From contig UEIF01000053.1 of NCBI GenBank assembly GCA_900468805.1, positions 1 through 32,653 on the forward strand: DNA of 32,653 nt. The letters run 5' to 3'. Numbering within the stretch: position 1 is the stretch's first letter; every line of letters begins with the position of its first letter. Origin of the DNA: Hyphomicrobiales bacterium (lineage in GTDB: Bacteria > Pseudomonadota > Alphaproteobacteria > Rhizobiales > Rhizobiaceae). Both the position numbers and the translations under genes were made by a program. Positions 24,186 through 32,478 of the stretch are shown here, one piece after another. The notes beneath the pieces were generated by a model that was given only the letters and a program-made list of their open reading frames with translations, was not told where the DNA came from and did not search any database.

Positions 24186-24635
24186 ATGAAGGATCGTATC
24201 GATTGCGCCAGAGCATCCCCCAAAGGGTTAGCGGCCTTTGCCGGAGTGTACGCCGCTATCGACAAGGGCGGCCTTTCCAAGCAGTTACTGGGTCTCGTCT
24301 ATCTGCGAGTTTCTCAGATCAATGGCTGTGCGCACTGCATCGACGTGCACTCTCGCGAACTGCTGCAATTTGGCCTCACTGTGGAGAAACTCGGCCAAGT
24401 GCCTGTGTGGCGGGACGCCGGATCCCTGTTCAGCGCTCGCGAGCGTAGCGGGCTTGCTTGGGCGGAAACCGTCACGCGCGCATCTGAAACCGGCGTTCCA
24501 GACAGCTACTACGAAGCCGCAACTGCCGAGTTCAGCGACAAAGAACTTGCTGATCTGACATATGCCGTCGGCCTGATAAACGCCTTAAATCGAATTGGGG
24601 TAGCGTTCCGCCGGCTCGGTTCCCGTTGTCCGTGA
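24186..24635 (+). CDS. Carboxymuconolactone decarboxylase-family (AhpD-fold) protein, copy 2
   Basis: This 149-residue protein has the same CMD/AhpD core as the protein at 17157-17612, with which it aligns end to end without gaps. The CxxC is CAHCIDVHSR, again with the His three residues on, followed by ERSGLAWAETVTRASETGVPD. The ATG at 24186 matches the start of copy 1; the frame is open to 24096. The ribosome-binding site is weak. It precedes a chorismate mutase gene by 39 bp in the same direction. Confidence 0.88.
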   Translation: MKDRIDCARASPKGLAAFAGVYAAIDKGGLSKQLLGLVYLRVSQINGCAHCIDVHSRELLQFGLTVEKLGQVPVWRDAGSLFSARERSGLAWAETVTRASETGVPDSYYEAATAEFSDKELADLTYAVGLINALNRIGVAFRRLGSRCP

Positions 24636-24674
24636 AGGTCAACATAGAAACACGGAACGGAAAGGTAACTACGC

Positions 24675-24965
24675 ATGACATCGACTTCTCCACAAGAGCT
24701 TCTCGCGTTGCGCGCATCGATAGACAATATCGATGCTGCTTTGATCCACCTACTTGCCGAGCGCTTTCGTTGCACGAAGGCCGTCGGTGTCCTCAGGGCA
24801 AGGGAGGGTCTCCCTGCGACTGATTTGGATCGCGAAAAATCGCAGGTGAAACGCCTCCGGTCACTCGCTTTGCTATCCGGCTTAGACCCAGACTTTGCGG
24901 AGAGATTTTTGACATTCACGATCACGGAAGTGATCCGACACCACCAGACAATTGCTGCCCAATGA
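24675..24965 (+). CDS. Chorismate mutase, AroQ class, free-standing
   Basis: This 96-residue all-helical protein has the AroQ features: LLALRASIDNIDAALIHLLAER, FRCTKAVGVLRAREGLPATDLDREK, and ITEVIRHHQ near the end. Conserved Arg, Lys and Glu/Gln positions of the active site are present. It isomerises chorismate to prephenate, or, as a PchB-type relative, may act on isochorismate. A free-standing copy here, away from aromatic amino acid genes, suggests a specialised pathway or a spare copy. AAAGGTAA precedes the ATG. Confidence 0.88.
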   Translation: MTSTSPQELLALRASIDNIDAALIHLLAERFRCTKAVGVLRAREGLPATDLDREKSQVKRLRSLALLSGLDPDFAERFLTFTITEVIRHHQTIAAQ

Positions 24966-25066
24966 TGTGAGCCCACGCGTGCGTGGCAAACGGCATGGCC
25001 CCAGGCCATGATTGGGGCGCGCTCCGCTTACGGAGTACCCAACTCAACAAATCAAGGAGCAGGACG

Positions 25067-26108
25067 ATGCATGACTTCGTTGTCGTTGGCGCAGGCTCTG
25101 CGGGGTCCCTCGTTGCTGGCAGGTTGGCAGAAACCGGCGCAAACGTGCTGGTACTCGAGGCCGGCGGTCGTGACACGAGCATGCTTATTCACATGCCCGC
25201 CGGATTTCATAAGTTGCTTGTACATGGTCGGTTTCTTTTTCCTTATGAAACCGAGCCGCAGTCACAACTTGATGGACGCGCCCGGTCGCTGCCTGTGGGC
25301 AAGGGCTTAGGCGGAAGCAGTTCGCTCAATGCGATGTGCTGGGTCGTCGGTCAGCCTCGAGACTATGATGCGTGGCAGGCCGCTGCTGGCAGCGAGGCGA
25401 AATGGTCATTTGACGATCTGTTGCCGCATTTCCGAAAAATAGAAGCAAACCAGCTTCTGGACAACGAATTTCACGGCAACTCAGGACCAGTCCACGTCTC
25501 ATTTCCTCCCAAGATCAATCCCCTCAATGCCGCGGTCGTTAGAGCGTTCCAGGAAGCTGGGTTGCCATTTAATGCGGATTATAACGGTGCGCAGCAGCGC
25601 GGAGTGAGCTTGGTCCAGTCGAACTTTTTCGACGCTCGCCGCTACAGTTCGGCAGTGGCCTTCCTACATCCGGTGGAGAAGCAGCCGAACGTCACGGTTG
25701 AGACCGGTGCCCTTGTACATCGCCTTCTGTTCGAGGGAGATCGGGTGGTGGGGGTAGAATATTCTCAGAGGGGACAGTTTCGTCACGCCATGGCCGATGA
25801 AGTGATCGTCTCCGCTGGCGCGTTGAATTCTCCACGCATCCTCATGCTATCTGGCGTCGGTCCGGAAGAGGAACTTCGCAAGTTTGGAATCCAGGTCCGT
25901 CACAAATCTCCTGATGTCGGCAACCATTTGCAAGATCACGATGGGAGGCGATGAAGGCGCAGTCGTCGACGCGAGCTTGCGCGTGCGGGGCACTCGTGGT
26001 CTGCGTGTGATCGATGCGTCCATCATGCCCAACATCGTTAGTGCAAATACGAACGCCGCCACCATGGCGTTGGCGAGCAAAGGCGTTGATCTGATTCTCT
26101 CCCACTGA
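25067..26108 (+). pseudogene. GMC-family alcohol dehydrogenase with internal deletion
   Basis: The 5' part encodes a clear GMC oxidoreductase: FAD-binding VVVGAGSAGSLVAGRL and VLVLEAGGRD, then GKGLGGSSSLNAMCWVVGQPRDYDAW, and the second signature SAGALNSPRILMLSGVG. After VGNHLQDH the frame ends at once (25952-25954). The C-terminal signature (MGGDEGAVVDASLRVRG, then VIDASIMPNIVSANTN) resumes in a different frame and ends at 26108. About 200 or more residues, including the substrate domain and the active-site histidine region, are gone. The start at 25067 follows AAGGAGCAGG. The gene once oxidised an alcohol with FAD and is now dead. Confidence 0.88.
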
Positions 26109-26585
26109 ACCGCACCCGTGATTGGTACCGACATGCGAGACCATCGGATATCGGAAGAGCGTGCCTTTGACGCAGGGAGCGTCAGCGGCGCACGTCGGTG
26201 GCGCCCGTGACCGAAAACGAGCCCGGAAGTTAGATTCTCGCCTCGCCGAAAGGATTCGGGCAGCAAATTCCTAAAAATACTGTTGGCCTAGGAAGAGGCG
26301 GGATGACGGCCCATTCCGCAAGTCAAAACATGGACCTTCATACCGAAGTCGATCCGGCGGACTGTAGGGGTCCATTGCTTGGCTCAGACCATCGAAACAA
26401 ACGGGCTCAACAATGATCCGGAACACACACGGGCCATGTGGCCCCCCACTGCTGTCCAAGCCGCGCGCCAAGAGCTTCTGATCATTCCGACTGGCGCCGC
26501 TACCGAACGGACAATTCGTGTTTGCAGCTGAGTGCCGCAGCAAGTCCCGGTGAAACGAATTCCACAAGCAGAACTGGAGAAAGTC
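26109..26585. other. Intergenic stretch between GMC and aldehyde dehydrogenase remnants
   Basis: No gene was recognised in these 477 bases. Short frames on both strands lack family resemblance. The end of the stretch should hold the ribosome-binding site (GGAGAAAG) of the aldehyde dehydrogenase. Confidence 0.5.
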
Positions 26586-27027
26586 GTGAACGATTTCGCG
26601 CTGTTAATTAATGGTCAACTTGTATCCGGCGTGGCAAGAATTGATGTCATCAACCCTGCGACCGAGGAGCTGTTGGCGGAGGCGCCGCGAGCAGACCGCG
26701 GGCAGTTGAACGAAGCGATTGCCGCTGCAAAGCTGGCTTTTCCAACCTGGGCGGCCACGCCAGTTCGTCAGCGCGGCGCGCTGCTAGATCTGTTGGCTAA
26801 CTCACTGGAAGCCAGACTTGAAGAATTCGCACGGCTGCTTACCCTTGAACAGGGTAAGCCCCCTTTCTGAGGCGCAATGGGAAATTCGCTTCACGGTCGC
26901 TATCATTCGCTACTACGCAACACTTGATCTGCCAAACAGAACGCTGAAGGAAGACTCCAGGCAGAAAATCGTTCGGCAGCTTATGCCACTCGGCGTAGTC
27001 GCGGCGATTGTACCATGGAACTTCCCA
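26586..27027 (+). pseudogene. Aldehyde dehydrogenase, N-terminal remnant, frameshifted
   Basis: The GTG at 26586 follows GGAGAAAG and begins NDFALLINGQLVSG, then IDVINPATEELLAEAPRA and LAFPTWAATPVRQRG, the normal N-terminus of an NAD(P)-dependent aldehyde dehydrogenase. At a run of five C (about 26860) one extra base shifts the frame: the first frame stops, and the second continues LSEAQWEIRF, LPNRTLKEDSRQKIV and PLGVVAAIVPWNFP. The homology ends at PWNFP (27027), so the cofactor and catalytic domains (with the Cys nucleophile) are missing. It was probably the partner of the GMC enzyme. Confidence 0.85.
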
Positions 27028-27255
27028 AACGATGGCCAGCTTTCGGGCTCTGATTTAGCCGCCTTAGCTGAGAATACCCGGCATGTTATCTGGGGAGAGT
27101 TCGTCGGCTCGGCACCCACGCAGTCAGACAAGCCGTGGGTGATAATCCGGGCGGTCGACAGCACGTTCTACGAGATCGATTCGGATGACGAGGCGGTGCT
27201 GAACAAGATCAGCTCGACCTATAAAGACGTCCGAACGGGGGAGGCTCCAATTACG
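27028..27255 (+). other. Unrecognised fragment fused to the aldehyde dehydrogenase remnant
   Basis: After the aldehyde dehydrogenase homology ends, the same frame stays open to 27285, reading for example KPWVIIRAVDSTFYEIDSDD and LNKISSTYKDVRTG. It looks like real protein sequence of another, unidentified gene cut by a rearrangement. The IS5 remnant begins right after it. Confidence 0.35.
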
Positions 27256-28042
27256 TCATGGCTCCTGGACCATGGCGACGAATGATGGCAGCCAGACGCG
27301 AACGGCAGCCAGAGCAAGGAATGCCATGAAAGACCTCGCCGTTTTATCATAGCGCGTGGCCACGCGGCGAAACTGCTTGAGGCGGTTGAACATCCGCTCG
27401 ATGCGGTTTCGATCCTTGTAGGCTCTAAAGTCGCATGCAGGCGGGTTCTTCCGGTTGGCCCCCGGCGGGATTACCGGCCTGATCCCGTGGCTCAGGAGTT
27501 CTTCGCGCAGGAAATCATCGCAGCCTTTGTCGGCAAGGAACAGCCTCGGTTTGCCGACCGGTATCGCCAGCAGACCAGACACGGCGTTGTAGTCCGATGC
27601 TTCGCCGCCCTGTCAGGACGAAGCCGAGAGGGCGTCCCTGACCGTCTGCGCGGGCGTGGATTTTCGTCGTAAAGCCGCCGCGTGATCGACCAAAAGCCTG
27701 CTGATAAGTCCCCCTTTAGCGCCCGCAGCCTGCGAATGGCCGCGAACTGTGGTGCTGTCGATCATGTGCTGCCAGTCATCTGTCAGCCCCAATTCAACGA
27801 GGGTCTCAAGCAACGCGTCCCAAACTCCTTGTTCGGCCAACGCGGAAGCGCACGTAGACCGAATTCCACTTTCCGAAACGCTCATGCATGTGGCGCCAGG
27901 GGCATCCGACCCGAAGAACATGCAGCATGCCGTTCAGGTATCGTCGATTATCGTGCGAGGGCCGGGACCTCCTTCCGCGTTCGGTGGGCAACAGCCCCTC
28001 GATGATCCGCCATTCGATATGCGTGAGGTCGCCTCGAGCCAA
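27256..28042 (-). pseudogene. IS5-family transposase, frameshifted
   Basis: The start is a TTG at 28042 with AGGAGG five bases upstream. The first segment (LTHIEWRIIEGLLP, then GCPWRHMHERFGKWNSVYVRF) is the usual N-terminal domain. Two base losses near 27845 break the frame; it resumes with EQGVWDALLETLVEL and the first catalytic Asp (MIDSTTVRGHSQAAGAKGG). At AAAGGGGGA (about 27712) a -1 shift is needed to reach the last segment, which has the second Asp (FLADKGCDDFL) and the Glu (YKDRNRIERMFNRLKQFRR). That G-run could be a normal programmed slip site of two-frame IS427 elements. The first break is a true lesion, so the enzyme is inactive. Confidence 0.8.
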
Positions 28043-28070
28043 AACTGCCTCCTAAAAGGCAGTCTTGAAT
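27256..28070 (-). mobile_element. IS5-family (IS427-like) insertion sequence, degraded
   Basis: A minus-strand DDE transposase in three frame segments fills this interval. The transposase is led by a stem (ACTGCCT at 28044-28050 with AGGCAGT at 28057-28063). I could not find a convincing terminal inverted repeat or target duplication, so both ends are approximate. The 3' end may be cut off, because the protein tail runs into flanking sequence. Confidence 0.75.
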
Positions 28071-28499
28071 CACGCTTCGCTGATTTGGGAATCCACTTTG
28101 TCAACATGCCTAGCGTCCACCCTGCCAGAAGCGGCAGCCGGTAATCCGTGGCAGGTGCCAACAAGCCGGATGGCAAGTCGGCCATCCGGTCCCATTCAAG
28201 TTCGACATCCGTGGACTGAGCGGTAGGCCGCTGTCCGTTTAGGCCGTCCCGACAGGACATGCATCCTTGACGAAATTTGGCCAAGGTGGAACCGCGATAT
28301 CTGGCTCGATACGTTTCGGTAGAAGCGCCCAAAGATTGGATGAGGGCCAACAGAGATCGTGCCCTGTCGGATCACGATGGCGCGGACATCGGCACGAAGC
28401 TGCTAACCTCCCGACAAGACCGTATCGAGATATCGCGTCGAGCTCATCGCCGATCTGCGCCTCCGGTGTCATTCACAGCGTTGTTCGAAAGGGTCTGGC
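28071..28499. other. Intergenic stretch after the IS5 remnant
   Basis: Frames are open on both strands over parts of this interval, but none has a ribosome-binding site plus recognisable sequence. I see no gene I can support. Confidence 0.45.
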
Positions 28500-28640
28500 C
28501 GTCTTTTCCCTCGACCTTGAAGCTCGTCATCACCCGCAAAGTCGCGAAGGTCGCAATCGACAGGACAATGGCGGTCTCGTAGGCACCCAACCCCACCGCG
28601 GCCCCGATAGCACCGGTCGCCCGTTGGTAGACCGGATTTG
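28500..28640 (-). pseudogene. Possible MgtC/SapB-family membrane protein fragment
   Basis: A minus-strand stretch reads GAIGAAVGLGAYETAIVLSI followed by ATFATLRVM, like part of the membrane region of MgtC/SapB proteins. It covers only about 45 residues, without the N-terminal membrane helices or the rest of the soluble domain. It lies between IS-related scars and the YafY regulator, so a deletion remnant is likely. The match is from memory of the family pattern and is tentative. Confidence 0.4.
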
Positions 28641-28651
28641 GCCCACTGCAG

Positions 28652-29359
28652 TCATGAAGTGGAGCGCGAACGGGAAAGTTCGGTTTCACGCCACTGCAGC
28701 CATTGCTGTCTCAGCCTCCCTTTGGAAACGCCGATGGTCTCTTCGAGAACCTCAAGATTGAGAATGCGTTCGGTGCGAAAATGGCGAAAAGCTTGCTTCG
28801 ATTCACACCACGCAATCAAGAGACAGTGCGCGTCCGCATAGCCTAGAAGCACGGGCCAAACGATACGGTGGGTTACCTCGCCATTCGCCGCGCAATATTC
28901 GATCTGCATTCTTCGCCCCTCCCTAATCGCCCGCCTGAGTGGACGGGAGTCGAACATCAAGCCGTTAATGACCTCGCCGGGTTTCAGGCTGACTGCGGGT
29001 TCGACAATTAAGGGCAGAAGGTCGCTCGGTAGTGTGGACGCAATCTTTGCGATGACATCTCTGGCGGCAGTGGTGATGGCTGGATCACCCAGTCTTTCCA
29101 CCAATTGAACGCCGAGCAGGACGGCCTCGATCTCCTCCGGCGTCAGCATCAGTGGCGGCATGTCGTAGCGCGGATCGAGGACGTAACCGAACCCGGCTTC
29201 GCCCTCGATGGGGACGCGCTGGCCGATCAGGTGCGCGATGTCACGATAGATTGTTCGCCGCGCGACCTCGAGTTCATCCGCAAGCCGCGCCGAGGTGACT
29301 GGGCGGCTCGACCTTCGAAGTATCTGGATGATCTGAAAAAGCCGTTCCGCTTTTCGCAA
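28652..29359 (-). CDS. YafY-family HTH/WYL-domain transcriptional regulator
   Basis: This 235-residue protein has an N-terminal winged helix (RKAERLFQIIQILRRSSRPV, then RLADELEVARRTIYRDIAHL) and a WYL domain. The WYL pattern is partly changed: the region is RRMQIEYCAANGEVTHRIVWPVLLGYADAHCLLIAWCE. The TTG at 29359 is chosen because it begins the conserved RKAERLF stretch and has AGGAG eight bases upstream; the open frame reaches 29488. It is divergent from a VOC-family gene, a common pairing that suggests the regulator controls it. Confidence 0.9.
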   Translation of the reverse strand: MRKAERLFQIIQILRRSSRPVTSARLADELEVARRTIYRDIAHLIGQRVPIEGEAGFGYVLDPRYDMPPLMLTPEEIEAVLLGVQLVERLGDPAITTAARDVIAKIASTLPSDLLPLIVEPAVSLKPGEVINGLMFDSRPLRRAIREGRRMQIEYCAANGEVTHRIVWPVLLGYADAHCLLIAWCESKQAFRHFRTERILNLEVLEETIGVSKGRLRQQWLQWRETELSRSRSTS

Positions 29360-29447
29360 AGCTGCTGACTCCTGCTGCCACAACGCTGTCAGCAGGACTG
29401 TGTCACAAAAGCAGGGAAAGAGATCGTTACGACTGAAGGAGAAAATT

Positions 29448-29846
29448 ATGAAATTTGCATCCACCCGTCTCGTCGCCTCGGACATCAAAAGGATGGTGGC
29501 CTTCTATGAGCTGGTTACGGGGTACCGCGCGGACTGGCTTGCTCCCGTCTTCGCCGAGATCGTCACACCGGGTGCCGCTTTGGCAATAGGCAACACGGAG
29601 ACGGTAGCTATGTTCAAGGAGGGCAGTGCGGAGCCCCGCGCCAATAAAACCGCCATTATCGAGTTCATGGTATCAGACGTCGATGCGGAATTCTCGCGGC
29701 TAAAAGACCAGGTCGAGGTGGTGCATGAGCCCAAGGATTTGCCATGGGGAAATCGCACGGTCCAGTTCTCCGACCCCGAGGGCACCCGTGTCGCCCTTTA
29801 TACACCCGTTACCGAGGCGGCGAGACGACGCTTTAGTGGTCGTTGA
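29448..29846 (+). CDS. VOC-superfamily (glyoxalase/bleomycin resistance-like) protein
   Basis: This 132-residue protein has the paired beta-alpha-beta-beta-beta modules: STRLVASDIKRMVAFYELVTGY in the first and FMVSDVDAEFSRLKDQVEVV then GNRTVQFSDPEGTRVALYTP in the second. The closing Glu of SDPEG is a usual metal-binding position. Members are glyoxalases, dioxygenases or resistance proteins; the substrate is unknown. AAGGAGAAAA is a strong ribosome-binding site. It is divergent from the YafY-family regulator. Confidence 0.9.
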   Translation: MKFASTRLVASDIKRMVAFYELVTGYRADWLAPVFAEIVTPGAALAIGNTETVAMFKEGSAEPRANKTAIIEFMVSDVDAEFSRLKDQVEVVHEPKDLPWGNRTVQFSDPEGTRVALYTPVTEAARRRFSGR

Positions 29847-30853
29847 TTGGCTGACACAGTCTGCCAAAGATCATTCCTCGGTCAGGGTCGACGTCCCAAC
29901 GCCGCCCGATTGGCTAAAGCCTGCAGATCGCCGTTCCGATAAGGTTGGACCACCTGTTCGACCCAAGTCCGCGGCATCTTGTAACGCCTTCTTCCGGCGC
30001 AAGGGCATCGTGAGGGATACGGGTCCTTCCTGCTGCTGGAATTCGTTCCCCGTTCAAGTTAGTTATGGCGCTGAGCCCTTTGGGCGGGACTCAAGAACGG
30101 AAATGGAATGGCATATGCTTGAAGTGCGGCAAGGACAAAATCTCAGCGGCGCGACTGCTCGCCTCCTGGACTATATCGAGCGATATCCCAATGCGGTGCT
30201 TGTCAGCTCCGCACTTGAGCTTGCTGCGAAAATCGACGCTTCCGATGCAACTGTTATTCGGTCTATCCAGACGCTTGGCTTCAATGGGCTCCCTCATCTT
30301 AAGACCGTGATCGCGGAGAAACTCGACGAGGGTACCCGTACGCCGGTGGAAAAAGTCGGCGTGACCGTGAGTGAGTTGACACGGGATGGAAGCCGACCTC
30401 CGCTCCAAATGGTGATCGAAGCCTATGCCAAGACATTGGAGAGACTGTCGCGACCGGCGTTGCCAGAACAGTTTCAGTCTGCGGCGCTCCTCCTGAACGA
30501 TGCCACCCGGATCGGCCTTCATGGCGGTGGGCCGCTTGTCCGTCTGGCCCAGCAGACAGCAACGCATCTTGGCCGAATTGGTCGTTCGAATTTCGTGATG
30601 GAGGGCACCGGCCACGCCTTCGCTGACGCTCTGCTCGGCCTGCAACCGGGCGATGCGGTAGTCCTCCTCGCCTACGGCAAAGTTCACAAGGAAAGCCTCC
30701 TCATCAAGGAGGAACTTCAACGTATCGGTGGAATACTTGTCGTCATTACCGATAACCCGACTGGTCGTCTCGCGGTCGGTGCTCAGGCAGTTCTGGAAAT
30801 ACCACGAACCGAGGTTGGCAATATGGCCTGCTGCCGGTATTTCGGACGCTGAG

Positions 30854-31714
30854 TTAAGCTAATCCCACCCTGGTTTCAAAGTCATTGGGGCTGAGATAGC
30901 CCAGCGTGGAGTGACGACGCTTCGGATTGTAGAAGCGTTCGATGTAGTCGAACACATCCGCCTTGGCGTCGTCGCGGGTCCTATAGACCTTCCGTGCCGT
31001 CCGTTCGGTTTTCAGCGAGGAGAAGAAGCTCTCCATGGCGGCGTTGTCCCAGACATTGCCGGACCGGCTCATCGAGCAGGTGATGCCGTGGTCGGCCATC
31101 AGTCTCTGGAACTGCTCGCTGGTATATTGGCTGCCCTGGTCGGAATGATGCAGCAGCGCATCCGGCTTGCCTCTACGCCAGATCGCCATGATCAGCGCAT
31201 CGGTGACGAGTTGTGCCGTCATGCTCACATTCATCGACCAGCCGACGACGCGGCGCGAGAACAGATCGATGACGGCGGCAACGTAAAGCCAGCCCTCCGC
31301 CGTCCAGATATAGGTGAAGTCGGCCACCCACTTCTGGTTCGGGCGATCCGCCTCGAACTGCCGGTCCAGCACGTTCGGCATGATGACCGCGCGCTCACCG
31401 CCATCTTTCGGCAGCCCGCGTCGCCTCGGTCGCGCCCTCAGCGCATTTTCGCGCATCAAGCGTTCGACGCGATGAAGGCCGCAGGAGAAGCCCTCGGCAA
31501 GGAGGTCGTGCCAGACACGCCGGGCACCATAGGTGCGGTCGCTTACTTTGAAGCTTTCCCGGACCTTCTTCAGAAGAACCTCGTCGTGGCGGGCATGTTG
31601 GCTCGGTGAACGATGGAGCCAGGCATGAAAGCCGGAACGAGAGACACCTAGCGCTTCGCAGAGCCATGCCACCGGCCAGATCGAACGGTGCTTTGCAATG
31701 AAGGCGAACTTCAT
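30854..31714 (-). CDS. IS3-family transposase OrfB (DDE integrase)
   Basis: This 286-residue integrase-core protein has an N-terminal HTH_21-type region (LCEALGVSRSGFHAWLHR, then DRTYGARRVWHDLLAEGF). The catalytic triad is present: Asp in WVADFTYIWT, Asp in LHHSDQGSQYTS and Glu in NAAMESFFSSLKTE. Its ATG overlaps the orfA stop by four bases. The working enzyme is probably an OrfAB fusion formed by a -1 shift at the A-rich site near the end of orfA. Confidence 0.95.
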   Translation of the reverse strand: MKFAFIAKHRSIWPVAWLCEALGVSRSGFHAWLHRSPSQHARHDEVLLKKVRESFKVSDRTYGARRVWHDLLAEGFSCGLHRVERLMRENALRARPRRRGLPKDGGERAVIMPNVLDRQFEADRPNQKWVADFTYIWTAEGWLYVAAVIDLFSRRVVGWSMNVSMTAQLVTDALIMAIWRRGKPDALLHHSDQGSQYTSEQFQRLMADHGITCSMSRSGNVWDNAAMESFFSSLKTERTARKVYRTRDDAKADVFDYIERFYNPKRRHSTLGYLSPNDFETRVGLA

Positions 31715-32001
31715 ATCGCGTCCTTTGCAAAGTAGGCCGCGGCCTTTTTTAGGATATCGCGCTCCGCCTTCAGCTTCGCGACTTCACGGCGCAGCCTCTC
31801 AATCTCGAGCTGCTCCGGCTTCATCTGTCCATAGCCGGGAAAGGCCTGTTTCGGATCAGCACCATGTTCCTTGACCCATTTGCGCAGGACATTCTCATGA
31901 ACATCCAGATCGCGGGCCGCCTGCGCTACGCTGACGCCGCGCTCCCTTACCAACTTCACCGCTTCAAGCTTGTATTCGCGGCTGAACTTCCGTCTCTGCA
32001 T
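31711..32001 (-). CDS. IS3-family transposase OrfA (HTH protein)
   Basis: This 96-residue protein has the helix-turn-helix that binds the element ends (REYKLEAVKLVRERGVSVAQ, then DVHENVLRKWVKEHG) and a C-terminal leucine-zipper-like helix (LEIERLRREVAKLKAERDIL). The sequence CTA-AAA-AAG near its end is a typical -1 frameshift site leading to orfB. It ends overlapping the orfB start. Confidence 0.94.
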   Translation of the reverse strand: MQRRKFSREYKLEAVKLVRERGVSVAQAARDLDVHENVLRKWVKEHGADPKQAFPGYGQMKPEQLEIERLRREVAKLKAERDILKKAAAYFAKDAI

Positions 32002-32478
32002 TCATACTCTCCGGTTTCGGGAGGAGCACCTTATCTCGGTGTCCATGAAACCGGCAGCAGGCCAATATGACGTTCTACGGAACGATCCTGCTCGCCCTTG
32101 AAACCCTTGTCCTGTCTCTTACCCAGCTTGGCCCGGACCAAGCGATGGAGACGGCGCGCCGACTTCGTGATTTCCGCAGATGGCATACATCACGACCTAT
32201 GAGTTTCCACTTCCGCGCAGCGAGCAAAACGATGGATCCTTTCACGGAGCCAGTGCGGATGAGGTTTGCCGTCACATTATGACAGGCTCGGTATTTGCCG
32301 GATTCGAGGAGCCCATCTGCGCTGCCGCATGTGTTAGCACCTCAGCGGGGTTTGAGATCGCCGTTCTCGATGCTGGCGGGGTGCACAATTCCTGACGCTG
32401 CCGACGAGGCAGGTCTTAGAAAGCGTTCGAAGCCTGCTGCGTCTCAGGTTGGGGTATTCGCGATCACGGGGAAACCCC

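Larger units (their letters stand above)
30824..32064 (-). mobile_element. IS3-family insertion sequence, complete, 1241 bp
   Basis: The ends are inverted repeats beginning TGGCCTGCTGCCGGT and ending ACCGGCAGCAGGCCA, with the TG...CA tips usual in IS3 elements. The host triplet ATA is duplicated at 30821-30823 and 32065-32067. Inside are two overlapping minus-strand genes, orfA and orfB, with a slippery A-AAA-AAG site at 31744-31750 to make the fused transposase. All parts look intact, so the element may still be active and the insertion is recent. Confidence 0.93.
30103..32282 (+). pseudogene. RpiR-family (HTH plus SIS domain) regulator, split by an IS3 element
   Basis: The 5' part (30103-30823) encodes an RpiR helix-turn-helix (LLDYIERYPNAVLVSSALEL, then AAKIDASDATVIRSIQTLGF) and most of an SIS sugar-phosphate domain (RIGLHGGGPLVRLAQQTATH, then QPGDAVVLLAYGKVH). 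It is interrupted after EVGN by the IS at 30824-32064. Beyond the IS, in frame once one copy of the 3-bp duplication is removed, it continues MTFYGTILLALETLVLSLTQ to a stop at 32282. The rejoined protein would have 311 residues, normal for the family, though the last 35 or so look atypical. The start may instead be the ATG at 30115. Confidence 0.88.

Noticed and set aside
29725..30102. Extended N-terminus of the RpiR frame back to 29725
   Set aside because: It overlaps the VOC gene and lacks the family start; the helix-turn-helix begins right after 30115.
32180..32395. Plus-strand frame of 71 codons after the IS3 element
   Set aside because: It overlaps the end of the rejoined RpiR frame, lacks a clear ribosome-binding site and matches no family I know.
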